The translations under genes and the position numbers were made by a program. Of a stretch of 64,000 nucleotides of DNA, positions 10,251 to 21,689 are shown in pieces. Below the pieces are notes generated by a model that was not told where the DNA came from, searched no databases, and saw nothing but the letters and a program-made list of their open reading frames with translations. The DNA lies in contig JBBBDQ010001186.1 of the NCBI GenBank assembly GCA_037127315.1, positions 3,492,501-3,556,500 on the forward strand. Reading direction: 5' to 3'. Position 1 is the stretch's first letter; every line of letters begins with the position of its first letter. The DNA is from Ascarosepion bandense (Eukaryota; Mollusca; Cephalopoda; Sepiida; Sepiidae).

Positions 10251-10318
10251 GTCGTGAATATGACAATAAAGATGAGGACAACGTTCTGAACAATATAAAT
10301 ACTGTAAATAATTAAAAT

Positions 10319-11559
10319 ACCTTTCATAGCGATGTGGGTGCGCTGAAATGTCTGTTAATGTAACTAGCACACGGTTGAGGAGTGTCACAAGTAATATTTT
10401 TCAAGAGGTTAAAACTTATGCATTTTCGGTAATCAGTTATATTATGCACAGATGATATGTTTTTCTGGAGTGGTTAAAATTTATGCAAAAATTTAAGGGA
10501 TGCATATACAAAAATTGGTTTCTACACTGATATATACAGTATTTACTTTTCCGTTTTTTATAATTTAAGTTTAATGATTTTTTTCGATTATATTCTTTGC
10601 AAGATCAAATTTTGGGCAGGCATACTCTGAAATCTTTTTCCAAGCATTCTAACCGTGACTAATTTTTGTTTTTCATGTTATTTATTGCAGAAAAGCTAGC
10701 TTTGCACAAATATGACATTTATTACAAAAAATATTCTGTTGGTTTTATTGTCATATTTGGAAATTCAACCGTGAAGAGATGATCAAAATGATATAATCTG
10801 TTGCTAAATATTTTAATAGCAATCCTCTGTCATTTCCTTTTCCTGTTAACTCTTCTTCTGTAACATTTCAATTGGTTGACGGAAACGCACCTTTAAATAA
10901 AGGATATTTCTCACCCAATCCAGAGATCTCATGGTAAGTGTAGGTACAAAATTTTCAAAATCTAAAGTTTGTAAAATTTCTTTAATAAGATTACAATCAT
11001 AACTATAATCAATTAAAATGTGTTTTAATTTTGATATGTACATTTATTGTGCATTAGATATCTTTCAGATTAACGGACTTTAAATTTCTGCCAGTTTTGT
11101 TAATCTCACACAGCGCTATCTATGAATTATTTTAAGACAGATGGCGCTTCACTTTGTAGGTTTTGAATTTGTTTTTTAAGTTACTGAGATTAACGCATGC
11201 GAGCGATTGGGTCCACTGAATGAGTGAAACGAGCCGACATCTGTGTGTGTTCCGACACAGGAGTATGACTTTGTAAGAATGTCGTGTAAGATTGAAAAAA
11301 ATAAATGTTCATAATTTGTTACGCCCATCTCATATTGCTCATTTGCAGTGTTTGTGTAATGACCAAAATATGTTTTATTTGTAATTTGCAATACGAACTA
11401 AAGAAAAAAGCAACGAACAATGGTTGTTTTTAACTTTTCATATTTATATAAGTTTTTATTCTAAAAATTGTTTTTCTTAATTTTTGAAATTAAAAAAAAT
11501 TTTTTTATTATATTTCCTTTACAAAAACAGTTTTTCGTTTACTTTGTAATTGGATATAC
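10319..11559. other. Unassigned AT-rich sequence
   Basis: No transposon, RNA or coding signature recognised. Small open frames on the minus strand (10.85-11.04, 11.18-11.39 kb) have no recognisable motifs. Confidence 0.4.
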
Positions 11560-12146
11560 AATATGAATAACCTATAATATTAATAACCTATCATATATTA
11601 ATAATCATATTAATATTAATAACCTATAATATTAGTAACCTATCATATACTAATAATCATATTAATATTAATAACCTATAATATTAGTAACCTATCATAT
11701 ACTAATAATCATATTAATATTAATAACCTATAATATTAATAACCTATCATATATTAATAATCATATTAATATTAATAACATATAATATTAATAAACTATC
11801 ATATATTAATAATCATATTAATATTAATATCCTATAATATTAATAAACTATCATATATTAATAATCATATTAATATTAATAACCTATAATATTAATAACC
11901 TATCATATATTAATAATCATATTAATATTAATAACCTATAATATTAATAACCTATCATATATTAATAATCATATTAATATTAATAACATATAATATTAAT
12001 AAACTATCATATATTAATAATCATATTAATATTAATAACCTATAATATTAATAACCTATCATATATTAATAATCATATTAATATTAATAACATATAATAT
12101 TAATAACCTATCATATATTAATAATAATATTAATATTAATAACCTT
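11560..12146 (+). repeat. 52-bp AT-rich satellite, about 11 units
   Basis: Unit built from ATTAATAACCTATAATATTA, ATAACCTATCATATATTAAT and AATCATATTAAT. Units begin every 52 bp (AACCTATAAT at 11569, 11621, 11673). Some units carry CATATAAT for CCTATAAT or AAACTATC for AACCTATC, in an alternating order suggesting higher-order amplification. Confidence 0.92.
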
Positions 12147-12224
12147 TTACTTTACTTGTTGAATCTCCGTTACTTTTTCACTTGAATGTATTTCGATAAT
12201 TATAAGCAATGCATTTACTTTATT

Positions 12225-13090
12225 CGAGTGCGAATCTCAGTTGAATTCCTTGCATTCACTTACGCACAAATACTCTTGGCAAAGGTATTAATCCGTCCCT
12301 TCCCCCTCCAGTTATGTGTGAAATAACAGTACAGACAAGATTCTATAGCCTTGGCTGGCAACCAGTCTACCGCAGAAATAAATGGCAACCTACTGCGGGA
12401 TAATCTTCTGCACAGTCAGTCGTGTCTCTTTCGAGACATGATCGCCCAAAGCGTGTATCACGTATGCCACTTAACTGACTGACTGAATATAAAAGTTGAA
12501 TACCTGATTACTGCTTCTACTGAGCATAAATAGGGGATCAGTTTTATATTGTTATGAAGTAATAAACGGATTCCCCAGCAATTACTGTTTAATAATATCA
12601 TACATCTCTTCTCCCTCTAGCTATGAGTCAAATAATAGGATAGATTGGGTTCTATACCCTTGGCTGGCAATCAGTTTACCGCAGAAAGCAATGGCAACCT
12701 ACTGTGGGATAATCTACCCAGTCAGTCATGTCTCATTCGAGACATGATTGCCCAAAGAGTGTATCACGTATGCCACTTAACTGACTGTCTGAATATAAAA
12801 GTTCAATACATGATTAGGGCTTCTACTGGGCATAAAGCAGGGGATCAATTTTTTATTGTTATGAAGTAATAAACTGATCCCTATTAATTACTAATTAATA
12901 ATATAATACATCTCTTCCCCCTCTAGCTATGAGTATAATATCAAGACATATTGGGTTCCATAGCCTTGGCTGGCAAGCAGTCTACTACAGAAAGCAATGG
13001 TAACCTACTGCAGGATAATCTTCTGCCCAGTCTTTCGAGACATGATCGCCTAAAGCGTGTATCACGTATGGCATTTAACTGACTGACTGC
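12225..13090 (+). mobile_element. Trimeric tRNA-SINE array with two hairpin linkers
   Basis: Three SINE cores in tandem: one with a partial head (12225-12487), then cores starting TAGCTATGAGTCAAATAA (12619) and TAGCTATGAGTATAATAT (12925). Each core ends TTAACTGACTG(A/T)CTG. The two ~130-bp linkers are homologous to those at 9.92, 50.38 and 62.95 kb. The first linker contains GGGGATCAGTTT (12533-12544) opposite AAACGGATTCCCC (12564-12576). Confidence 0.85.
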
Positions 13091-13256
13091 ATTAATTCCT
13101 GATACGGATAACATCTTTTGCATTGGTTTCAATGCACAACACACAGACTGAATTAGAGTCTAAAGTTCTACCAAAAGGAAAGTTAAGGAAATCTATGAGA
13201 TTTAAATTAAATGTGCAACAAACAGAAATAGCGTAGAACACATTGAAGGAAGAATT

Positions 13257-13321
13257 ACACTGTGTCGATAAAGTCCGTGTGCATTTTAAAATATTTATAA
13301 CTTTATTTGTATTTATCATAC
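13257..13321 (+). mobile_element. Single mariner-type terminal repeat
   Basis: ACTGTGTCGATAAAGTCCGT and the following TTTTAAAATATTTATAACTT match the left end of the element at 15.95 kb. Only this end is present. Confidence 0.7.
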
Positions 13322-13440
13322 AGGTTGATTTAAAAGGTAACTTCTTATTTTATGTATGATCGAATCTTTCGTCTGTTTAACATTATAGTTAGTCGGGAGA
13401 GTCCATCATGAATTAAATAGTGAATTACTATTCAATTACC
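13322..13440 (+). repeat. 120-bp repeat ending in (TA)n, copy 1
   Basis: CAGGTTGATTTAAAAGGTAA, ATGTATGATCGAATCTTTCG, TAGTTAGTCGGGAGAGTCCA and CAATTACCCAGTTAATA. Nearly identical copies start at 13583 and 19607, each followed by a (TA)n tract. Confidence 0.85.
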
Positions 13441-13443
13441 CAG

Positions 13444-13486
<43 letters not shown>

Positions 13487-13739
13487 CTTCATAATATATA
13501 TATATATATATATATTATTTCTTCATAATATATATATGTATATATATTACTTCATAATATATATATATATATATATATATACAGGTTGATTTAAAAGGTA
13601 ACTTCTTATTTTATGTATGATCGAATCTTTCGTCTGTTTAACATTATAGTTAGTCGGGAGAGTCCATCATAAATAAAATAGTGAATTACTTTTCAATTAC
13701 CCAGTTAATATATATATATATATATATATATATTACTTC

Positions 13740-13780
<41 letters not shown>

Positions 13781-14098
13781 CTTCATAATATATATATATA
13801 TATTACTTCATAATATATATATATATATTACTTCATAATATATATATATATATATTACTTCATATATATATATATATATATATATATTACTTCATAATAT
13901 ATATATATATATTACTTCATATATATATATATATATTACTTCATAATATATATATATATATTACTTCATAATATATATATATATTATTACTTCAATATAT
14001 ATATATATATATTACTTCATAATATATATATATATATATTACTTCATATTACTTCATAATATATATATATATATATATATATTACTTCATAATATATA
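13441..14098. repeat. (TA)n array punctuated by TTACTTCATAA
   Basis: TA runs of changing length are separated by an ATTACTTCATAAT motif about 17 times. A second copy of the 120-bp repeat (13583-13715) lies inside. This looks like repeated slippage with a fixed interruption being copied along. Confidence 0.9.
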
Positions 14099-14495
14099 GC
14101 TTTGTCAATTTATGGTTGTCAACAAGAGAGAAAATCAAAGTTCTGAAATATTTATTCTGAATCTCAAAATCAAGAAAGTAAAATGTATCTCTTGTTTTCT
14201 GTATTTACATTATTCGGAATATTGTCCTCATCTTTGTTGCCATTTGTAAACATTTCGGTCCTTTATTGCAATCAATGGGTTTTATCATCGTCATTCTTTT
14301 CGTAAAGGCACGATTGGAAGTTTTATCTTCCTCTAACCCTGCAAGTTGTTCACCACTTTTGTAGCATGGTATTAAACTCACAACTCTAAGAATCACGTCA
14401 GAAACTAACCAATGTCTATATTCACTGGGCCATGTGTCCGTAAGTTATATACCCTAGTGATTGTAATAAAGGGTTCGGTTCGAGATTCCTAGCAT

Positions 14496-14528
14496 CTGAA
14501 GAAGACCGGAGCATACCACGGCCGAAAT
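14496..14528 (+). ncRNA. Degenerate hammerhead-like core, family E
   Basis: CTGAAGA at 14496-14502, GGCC before GAAAT at 14524-14528. The downstream GTC has been lost. Confidence 0.2.
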
Positions 14529-14689
14529 AAAAATGGCAGCAAAGATGAGGACAATATTCCGAATAATGTAAATGATGTAAATCCTACCTCATCTTCAGAA
14601 ATATAGACAAATACTCTCGCTTCCTGTTTTAAGTTGGGTTTTGATTCCTTTTTATAACTTCGTATTTTCTTTTTACTCCCAGTATACCG

Positions 14690-15022
14690 CTGCGTTTTAG
14701 TGGCATTATCTCCTTACTTGACTTCACACTCCACCCACATCTATTGAACAGGTGAAGAGGCTCATCCCTTGTTTCCTGTTTAGAATGCGGTTTCCGGTTT
14801 TCTCTTTTCCAATCTTTTCACTTTTTTTTTTCCAATTGGAGTAGATAGACTAAACTATCGCCCGATTCACACTCCACCCACGTCTACTGAACAGGTGAAG
14901 AGGCGCATCCCTTGTTCCCTGTTTAGGATGTGGTTTCCGGCTTTCTCTTTTCCATTCTTTTTACCCTCACGTAGCCCCCTGCGCATCAATGGCGTTATTG
15001 CCTTGCTTGGGGTGATACGATT
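14690..15022 (+). mobile_element. LINE-B-type 3' tail, tandemly doubled
   Basis: Two copies of the segment CACTCCACCCACRTCTATTG, ACAGGTGAAGAGGC, GGTTTCCGGCTTTCTCTTTT are followed by GCCTTGCTTGGGGTGATACG and ATTAAAAA. The terminus is shared with the LINE-B elements at 17.5 and 44.4 kb. The same doubling occurs at 50.0 and 51.2 kb and tripling at 33.0 kb. Confidence 0.75.
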
Positions 15023-15954
15023 AAAAAAAAATATATATAAAATTATTTTTTTAATTCCAGACATTTAGTAAGCTGGCAGAAATTATGAAGTCGCATTGGA
15101 AAGAATGAAGCAAACTGAACAATGAACAAATACAGAGGAAGTAATTCTTCGGGATATTTTCAAAGATAGCGCACACATGTTCAGTACGATTCAAATCAGT
15201 CGACTGACACTGGCAATATTGTCGCAAAAAAGTGTCGCGTAATACAGAAAAGTGTTGAGTAATACAAATCTATCTGTTATTCTAAAATCTAACACAGAAA
15301 TCCCACCAGAAACGTATAGGAATAGAGAAAGATGCCTTTTGAAAACTAAGCAAAGTATCAAGACCTCCTTAGAAATAATAAAAAAAAATGAGTGGTGAAT
15401 CTTTGTTTAATGCATTATTGTAGAGTGGATACCACCCCTGCAATACTCTCAAATAATAGAAATGCTCATGGTCTGAAATGGTCTATTTAATATTAGGACT
15501 GATTACTTCAGCGACGATTGCGAGCTAAAGCCCCTCCTGTGTTGTAAGTTCTGTCTTGTCTATCATTGTAACTATTGTACTGTTCTGTGTATATCCGTTT
15601 AACACCGGATATTGTGCTGAATAATACCGCAGCACACTTTCTCCGTGTTTCGTATCCACCTTGGTGATACAACAATCTCATATATGGCAGTAAATACTGG
15701 ATAATTTCCCGGCGTATGAAGAAAGAACTTAAAGCAACAGAGATTGTCCTCATCTTTGTTACCATTTGTACGACGTTTCAACACTCTCAATAATGGAAAT
15801 GCTAACATCTTTTGCATTTGTTTCAATGCACAACACACAGACTGAATTAGAGTCTAAAGTTTTGCCAAAAGGAAAGTTAAGAAAATCTATAAGATTTAAA
15901 TTAAATATACAATAAACATGGTAATAGTATAGAACACATCAAAGAAAGAAATAT

Positions 15955-17566
15955 ACGGTGTCCATAAAGTCCGTGTGCATTTTAAAATATTTATAACTTT
16001 ATTTGTATTTATGATAGAAATAATCAGTAAAAAATGTTATAAAGTTTAATGTTTCAGCAAAATGGAACCCCTTGTCACTTTGCTCTGCGTGCTTGACAGT
16101 CTCTAAATCAGGAATTTTTTACAGATGAATCAGAAAGGACGAACCATTTTATTGGCCTACACGTTCGCCAGATATTACTCCATTAGGATTTTTTATGGGG
16201 ACATGTGAAATCAATTGAAAGCTAAAATAACTAACGTGATTCCAGGTATTACTGTAAATCAGTTGGCAAATGTTTTCCTTGAACTGAAAAATCGTATTAC
16301 CCTTTGTATTGCTAATGATGGGTGACATGTGGAAACTTAAATAAAATTTCAATAAAACTTAAAAAAATATAGATTTACTTCTTTCTAATCCTTTTTACAA
16401 ACGCTCTTTCTTATTTATTTTAATGATCTTCCCGATGCCATTAGATCCCAAGTAGGCATGTACGCCGATGACACCACAGTTTACTCTCGCCTCAATCAAA
16501 AATCTGGTGTGGGCGACAAAGTGAACCTCGATGCCGAGCTTGAGAAGAACCTCCAATCCGTAGTGAACTGGGGCAAAAATGGCTTGTAAATTTTAATGCT
16601 TCCAAAACGAATTAACCATCATAGACAATCTCTCCTACCTTCCATTAGCATGGAACGGGCTAGCCTCCCAGAGAGTAAAACACTACGCCTCCTTGGTCTC
16701 ACACTCTCAGCGGACCTCAAGTGGAATGACTATATCGAATCCATTGCTAAATCCGCTGCTATGAAAGTTGGTTCTCTGTGGAGGGCCCGGAAGTTTTTCC
16801 TGTCTGAATCTATCCTGTACATTTATAAATCTACCATCCGTCCATGTATTGAATACTGCTGCTACATCTGGTCAGGTGCCCTTACTATCCTCCTCGGGGT
16901 TCTTGACAAAATACAACAGAGAATCTGTAATGTGATCGATACCGGCTTGGCAGACCGGCTGCAGTCACTCTCTTACCAGCGTAACGTGGTTTCCCTGTGC
17001 CTCTACTATAAATACTTTCACGGCTTCGGCTTCTGCTCCGATGAACTTAGATCACTGGTGTCTCCTAGGTATGAATTTGCACGTGATACTAGATTAGCAA
17101 CTAGGTCCCACCCTTTTACAGTGAAACAGATAAGATGTAACCGCAATTTCTACTCCAATAGCTTCTTTTCTCGCACTTCGCGCCTGTGGAATTCCCTTCC
17201 ATACACTTGCTTCCCCGACAGTTACAATCTCCAGGAGTTTAAATGCAAGGTCAATAGACACCTCCTAACACACAAACTCGCATTCATTTTCTCAAACACT
17301 CTTCCCATCTGCCCAACCCTCATCCTCACTATCCTTACCCGTCTATTACCCTCCTTCTGACATTTTCTACATCTAACCACTCTTTCTCATCACTCTCCCC
17401 TATGTAACCCCATAACCACTCTTTCTCATCACTTTCCCCTATGTAACCCCCTGCGCAATAGTGGCAAAGGAATGCCTTGCCTGGGGTGAAATGAAAAAAA
17501 AATTCTATCGCAAATACAAATAAAATTATGAATATTTTAAAGTGCACACGAACTTTATGGACACCC
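15955..17566 (+). mobile_element. Mariner/Tc1-superfamily DNA transposon relic with TIRs
   Basis: Left terminus ACGGTGTCCATAAAGTCCGT at 15955 and right terminus ACTTTATGGACACCCTGT at 17549-17566 form an inverted repeat of about 58 bp extending to TTTGTATTT. Inside, about 16145-16330 encodes a frameshifted transposase C-terminus: WPTRSPDITPLGFF (catalytic-domain end), then a decayed stretch ending NDGxHVET. The region from about 16.39 to 17.5 kb is a later LINE-B insertion. The element is dead; the N-terminal DNA-binding part and most of the catalytic domain are missing. Confidence 0.8.
16395..17497 (+). mobile_element. LINE-B (Jockey/CR1-group-like) 3' fragment nested in mariner
   Basis: Starts in the RT at LIYFNDLPDAIRSQVGMYAD; the YADDTTVYSR catalytic motif is near 16457. 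After a frameshift around 16590 a 254-codon frame (16596-17360) carries SKTLRLLGLTLSADLKWND, YKSTIRPCIEYCCYIWSGA, LSYQRNVVSLCLYYKYFHG and TSRLWNSLP. A 3' UTR with ATGTAACCCCCTGCGCAATA and GCCTTGCCTGGGGTGAAATG ends in A's. The 5' end is truncated, as expected from incomplete reverse transcription. Closest relative in the window: 44.42-45.68 kb. Clade named from general family knowledge. Confidence 0.88.
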
Positions 17567-17867
17567 TGTCAAGAAAATATATTTCACATTTGATATTTCC
17601 TCAGCATTTAAATTGTTTATGGATTGTTATTTTTATACAAATTTTTATTTTTCCACAAAATAGCAAAGATTTTACGGCTATTTATTTCTTGGTTTTATAA
17701 GCACCACTTCTCAGGGGTTGCAGCTGGTGAGTGTATTACATATATTTATCAGCTGTCCTTATTACAGCACCTTGAGTTAGCCGCTGAGGAGGCGTAAATA
17801 ATCCATGCTCTAATTCCGACCACGTAAAGAATGCCTGCGTATCAAACAGTCATAGTCGGTCAAAGAA
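17567..17867. other. Unassigned spacer
   Basis: No recognisable feature. Confidence 0.35.
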
Positions 17868-17868
17868 G

Positions 17869-17908
<40 letters not shown>

Positions 17909-17952
17909 TATAAATTATCGTTTAGAACATACACAAATTCATACATGTGCAA

Positions 17953-17997
<45 letters not shown>

Positions 17998-18004
17998 ATA
18001 TATA
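17868..18004. repeat. Two (TA)n tracts
   Basis: Runs at about 17868-17905 and 17957-18004, separated by TAAATTATCGTTTAGAACAT and flanking unique sequence. The open frames across them are translations of the microsatellite. Confidence 0.95.
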
Positions 18005-18194
18005 TTAATCTTCTCATTATGCTCCCATTACGATTGAGCTCTCTAAAGAGGAAAATTTGAAAAAAAAACCCGTTATACTTCTGCGATTTATGCGTCACTC
18101 TTCAGCAATGAATTGAGTTCTTTCGGTGTCTGGCTTGTCTATACTCCGCTTATATATAACACGCTAAAATTTCAGTTCTCTGATTCCATGTGCC

Positions 18195-18330
18195 TATGCC
18201 TTAGGTGTTAACGTCTCCGACTGACACCAAATCGGTCGAGTTTCTATCCCGGCCAGAAGCAAGTGGTTATCTAGCCACACTGATGAGCTGTGATACTGCG
18301 AAACAGGCTTGTACGTGCATATATATTGTA
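18195..18330 (+). mobile_element. tRNA-headed SINE with hammerhead-like 3' module
   Basis: A tRNA-like head (GTGTTAACGTCTCCGACTGA, AATCGGTCGAGTTTCTATCC) is followed by ATCTAGCCACACTGATGAGC and a (TA)n tail starting near 18333. A second copy lies in reverse at 24.50-24.64 kb. It resembles octopus tRNA-derived SINEs in layout; the exact family is not assigned. Confidence 0.6.
18280..18304 (+). ncRNA. Hammerhead-like core, family A
   Basis: CTGATGA (18280-18286), hairpin GCTGT-GAT-ACTGC with one U-U mismatch, GAAAC (18300-18304). A (TA)n tract begins about 30 bp downstream. Confidence 0.4.
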
Positions 18331-18372
18331 CGTATATATATATATATATATATATATATACGTGCTTGTACG

Positions 18373-18430
<58 letters not shown>
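18331..18430. repeat. (TA)n and (GA)n microsatellites
   Basis: TA runs around CGTGCTTGTACG, then a (GA)n run at about 18398-18430. Confidence 0.95.
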
Positions 18431-18433
<3 letters not shown>

Positions 18434-18938
18434 TATCAAGAATATTTTTACAAACTTTAAGGGCAGGCTCCTTACATCAAATCAAGTACAGATAGATAGC
18501 TAGATGATGTTAACTTGCAATAGTCAGTGCCAAAATTGCTGTTTGTTTTTTTCATTAATTTAGTGATGGAATGCATTTTAGGTAAGCTGATTTTTTTCAT
18601 AAAGTGCTCGATATCAAGATAAGGATTGAATGTTTAATAAAATTGCACATACATAAATACGATTAAAAGTGCTCAACAGAATAAAAACAGTTAACCACCA
18701 GCAAACCCCGCACAACTTAATAAACTTCAAAATGCAAAGATAAATAAATAAGTTGAAGTCGACATGACTGAAAATATCTCTGCTTGGTTACGTGAGAATG
18801 CTCCCCACATTAATTCAATTAACGCATTATGATATCGTGCACTTTATGACAAACTTATCTGCTTGTCTGAAATGCCTTTCTCCCAGTAAACTACTGAAAA
18901 CAACACAAAATTTAGCACTAAGCATAATGACAATTTAA

Positions 18939-18982
<44 letters not shown>

Positions 18983-19412
18983 TAAATTAGAAACTTATAT
19001 TGCGAAGATATCCTCCTCCAACTCAACAATTTACAAAAGTGGCCTTTACTGAATTAGACGGACAATGTTATATAATTTTCATAAGCTAACTTTGTAGGGG
19101 TAAACTTTTTACTGCAATGAGTTTGTTTCGTTTATGATGCAAATTTCTGGAATTGCCCGTCTATATATTTACAGAGCACAAAAATCATTACTGCCGAGTA
19201 TAATGAGACATAAATTTTCTCATCTGCATTTTAAGCTCAAAGATTTTGATCGACAGTGTTGGCCTGTGAGGATAGCACAAATTGTCGCATCATAAAAATG
19301 AAGGCAACAAAATTCTTCTTCAAGCAGGAAGTCAGTTAGGATACTTATTTCTTATATACCTTATTTTGTTTGCAACCCCTTTTAATTACAATCAGAAAAT
19401 CGGCTACGCACA

Positions 19413-19455
<43 letters not shown>

Positions 19456-19536
19456 AAAAAGCAATTCATGAGTAGGATATCGCACTATGACTGAGCACTA
19501 TGGAGAAATGGTAGAGATGATTGTAAAAACGCTTTT

Positions 19537-19542
<6 letters not shown>
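18431..19542. other. Unassigned AT-rich sequence with two (TA)n tracts
   Basis: TA runs at about 18943-18979 and 19419-19452. Nothing else recognised. Confidence 0.45.

Positions 19543-19605
<63 letters not shown>
19543..19605. repeat. (TA)n microsatellite
   Basis: About 31 TA units, placed directly 5' of the third copy of the 120-bp repeat. Confidence 0.95.
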
Positions 19606-19607
<2 letters not shown>

Positions 19608-19735
19608 AGGTTGATTTAAAAGTAACTTCTTATTTTATGTATGATCGAATCTTTCGTCTGTTTAACATTATAGTTAGTCGGGAGAGTCCATCATAAATAA
19701 AATAGTGAATTACTTTTCAATTACCCAGTTCATAC
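19606..19735 (+). repeat. 120-bp repeat, copy 3
   Basis: Near-identical to 13322 and 13583; followed by a short (TA)n run and then duplicated block B. Confidence 0.85.
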
Positions 19736-19755
19736 ATATATATATATATATATAT

Positions 19756-21292
19756 AGCTTTGTCAATTTATGGTTGTCAACAAGAGAGATAATCAAAGTT
19801 CTGAAATATTTATTCTGAATCTCAAAATCAAGAAAGTAAGAATGTATCTCTTGTTTTCTGTATTTACATTATTCGGAATATTGTCCTCATCTTTGTTGCC
19901 ATTTGTAAACATTTCGGTCCTTTATTGCAATCAATGGGTTTTATTATCCTCATTCTTTTCGTAAAGGCACGATTGGAAGTTTTATCTTCCTCTAACCCTG
20001 CAAGTTGTTCACCACTTTTGTAGCATGGTATTAAACTCACAACTCTAAGAATCACGTCAGAAACTAACCAATGTCTATATTCACTGGGCCATGTGTCCGT
20101 AAGTTATATACCCTAGTGATTGTAATAAAAGGGTTCGGTTCGAGATTCCTAGCATCTGAAGAAGACCGGAGCATACCACGGCCGAAATAAAAATGGCAGC
20201 AAAGATGAGGACAATATTCCGAATAATGTAAATGCTGTAAATCCTACCTCATCTCAGAAATATAGACAAATAGAATGATCTATTATTAAACGTCGAACAA
20301 ATGGCAACAGAGATGAGGACAATAGTCCGAATAATGTAAATACTGTAAATCCTACCTCATCTCAGAAATATAGACAAATAGAATGATCTATTATTAAACG
20401 TCGAACAAATGGCAACAGAGATGAGGACAATAGTCCGAATATGTAAATGCTGTAAATCCTACCTCATCTCAGAAATATAGACAAATACTCTTGCTTCCTG
20501 TTTTAAGTTGGGTTTTGATTCCATTTTATATCTTCGTATTTTCATTTTACTCCCAGTATACCGCTGCGTCTTAGTGGCATTATCTCCTTACTTGATATAA
20601 AATTATGTTTTTAATTCCAGACATTTAGTAAGCTGGCAGAAATTATGAAGTCGCATTGGAAAGAATGAAGCAAACTGAACAATGAACAAATACAGAGGAA
20701 GTAATTCTTCGGGATATTTTCAAAGATAGCGCACACATGTTCAGTACGATTCAAATCAGTCGACTGACACTGGCAATATTGTCGCAAAAAAGTGTCGCGT
20801 AATACAGAAAAGTGTTGAGTAATACAAATCTATCTGTTATTCTAAAATCTAACACAGAAATCCCACCAGAAACGTATAGGAATAGAGAAAGATGCCCTTT
20901 GAAAACTAAGCAAAGTATCAAAACATCCTTAGAAATAATAAAAAGAGTGGTGAATCTTTGTTTAATTGATTGTTGTAGAGTGGATGCCACCCCTGCAACA
21001 CTCTCAATAATAGAAATGCTCATGGTCTGAAATGGTCTATTTAATATTAGGACTGATTACTTCAGCGACTATTGCGAGCTAAAGCCCCTCCTGTGTTGTA
21101 AGTTCTGTCTTGTCTATCATTGTAACTATTGTACTGTTCTGTGTGTATCCGTTTAGCGCCGGTTATTGTGCTGAATAATACCGCAGCACACTTTCTCCGT
21201 GTTTCGTATCCACCTTGGTGATACAACATATATGGCAGTAAATACTGGATAATTTCCCGGCGTATGAAGAAAGAACTTAAAGCAACAGAGAT
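19756..21292 (+). repeat. Duplicated block, copy B
   Basis: Matches 14.10-15.76 kb. Differences: about three tandem 113-bp family-E tails (20.22-20.48 kb) with GAATGATCTATTATTAAACG junctions, and only a short single LINE-tail remnant (20.49-20.60 kb). The open frame 20751-21023 (minus) lies in the duplicated unique part and is disrupted in copy A. Confidence 0.85.
20156..20188 (+). ncRNA. Degenerate hammerhead-like core, family E
   Basis: The same decayed motif as at 14496: CTGAAGA then GGCC-GAAAT. Confidence 0.2.
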
Positions 21293-21425
21293 GAAATTTC
21301 ACCAACGAATACGAAAAATGATATGGACAAAACATTTGAGTGACGAGTAAGTTTAAAGAAAATAAAACTGCAAGGAAGCTTTTATTTACACCTGGAAAGA
21401 AACAAATAACATTTTTCGGGACACA
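21228..21425 (+). pseudogene. RTE C-terminal relic
   Basis: ATGGCAGTAAATACTGGATA onward translates to YGSKYWIISRRMKKELKATE and MIWTKHLSDE, and then to a block like GKKQITFFGTHNKKKR, all counterparts of the RTE C-terminal blocks. Only its first part is also present in block A. Confidence 0.65.
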
Positions 21426-21499
21426 TAATAAGAAAAAAAGACCTAGACTATTTACATTATTCGGACTATTGTCCTCATCTTTGTTACCATTTGTACGAC

Positions 21500-21532
21500 A
21501 TTTCGGCCGTTGTACGATCCGGTTTTCTTCAG
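21500..21532 (-). ncRNA. Hammerhead-like core, family E, weak stem
   Basis: CTGAAGA (21532-21526) and GAAATGTCG (21504 downward) on the minus strand. The left arm of the stem has changed to ACCGG, so pairing with CGGCC is poor. Confidence 0.25.
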
Positions 21533-21689
21533 GTGCTAGAAATTTTAAATCGAAAACTTTATTACAATCACTGGGGCATATGATCTTCATTCCTTACCTA
21601 ACCAGCGCATATACCCACTGGGCCATGTGTCCTTAAGGACAAGAACAACTGAATTTTTGCGACTTTTAAACCTAATGTCAAGTAAGCCT

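Larger units (their letters stand above)
9335..10318 (+). repeat. Tandem family-E monomers (~121-126 bp) with a SINE insert
   Basis: Three head-to-tail monomers begin CCTGAAGAA near 9345, 9466 and 9592, each followed by a degenerate GAAAC-type block, an AATAATGATG-type stretch and ATCTCATTTCAGAAATA. The third is split by the SINE at 9603-10216. The hammerhead-like core is degraded in the first two (AAAACATCG and AAACATCG in place of GAAACGTCG). Confidence 0.65.
14101..15762 (+). repeat. Duplicated block, copy A (pairs with 19.76-21.29 kb)
   Basis: GCTTTGTCAATTTATGGTTG at 14099 matches 19756 and homology continues for about 1.5 kb. It includes an inverted family-E pair, a LINE 3' tail, TTCCAGACATTTAGTAAGCT, a GCCCCTCCTGTGTTGTAAG stretch, and an RTE scrap (TATGGCAGTAAATACTGGAT) at its end. 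Copy A has an extra doubled LINE tail (about 14.71-15.05 kb). Copy B instead has extra 113-bp family-E units. Confidence 0.85.

Noticed and set aside
11560..12146. CRISPR-like array
   Set aside because: Regular 52-bp spacing, but no unique spacers; every unit is the same AT-rich satellite, and the DNA is eukaryotic.
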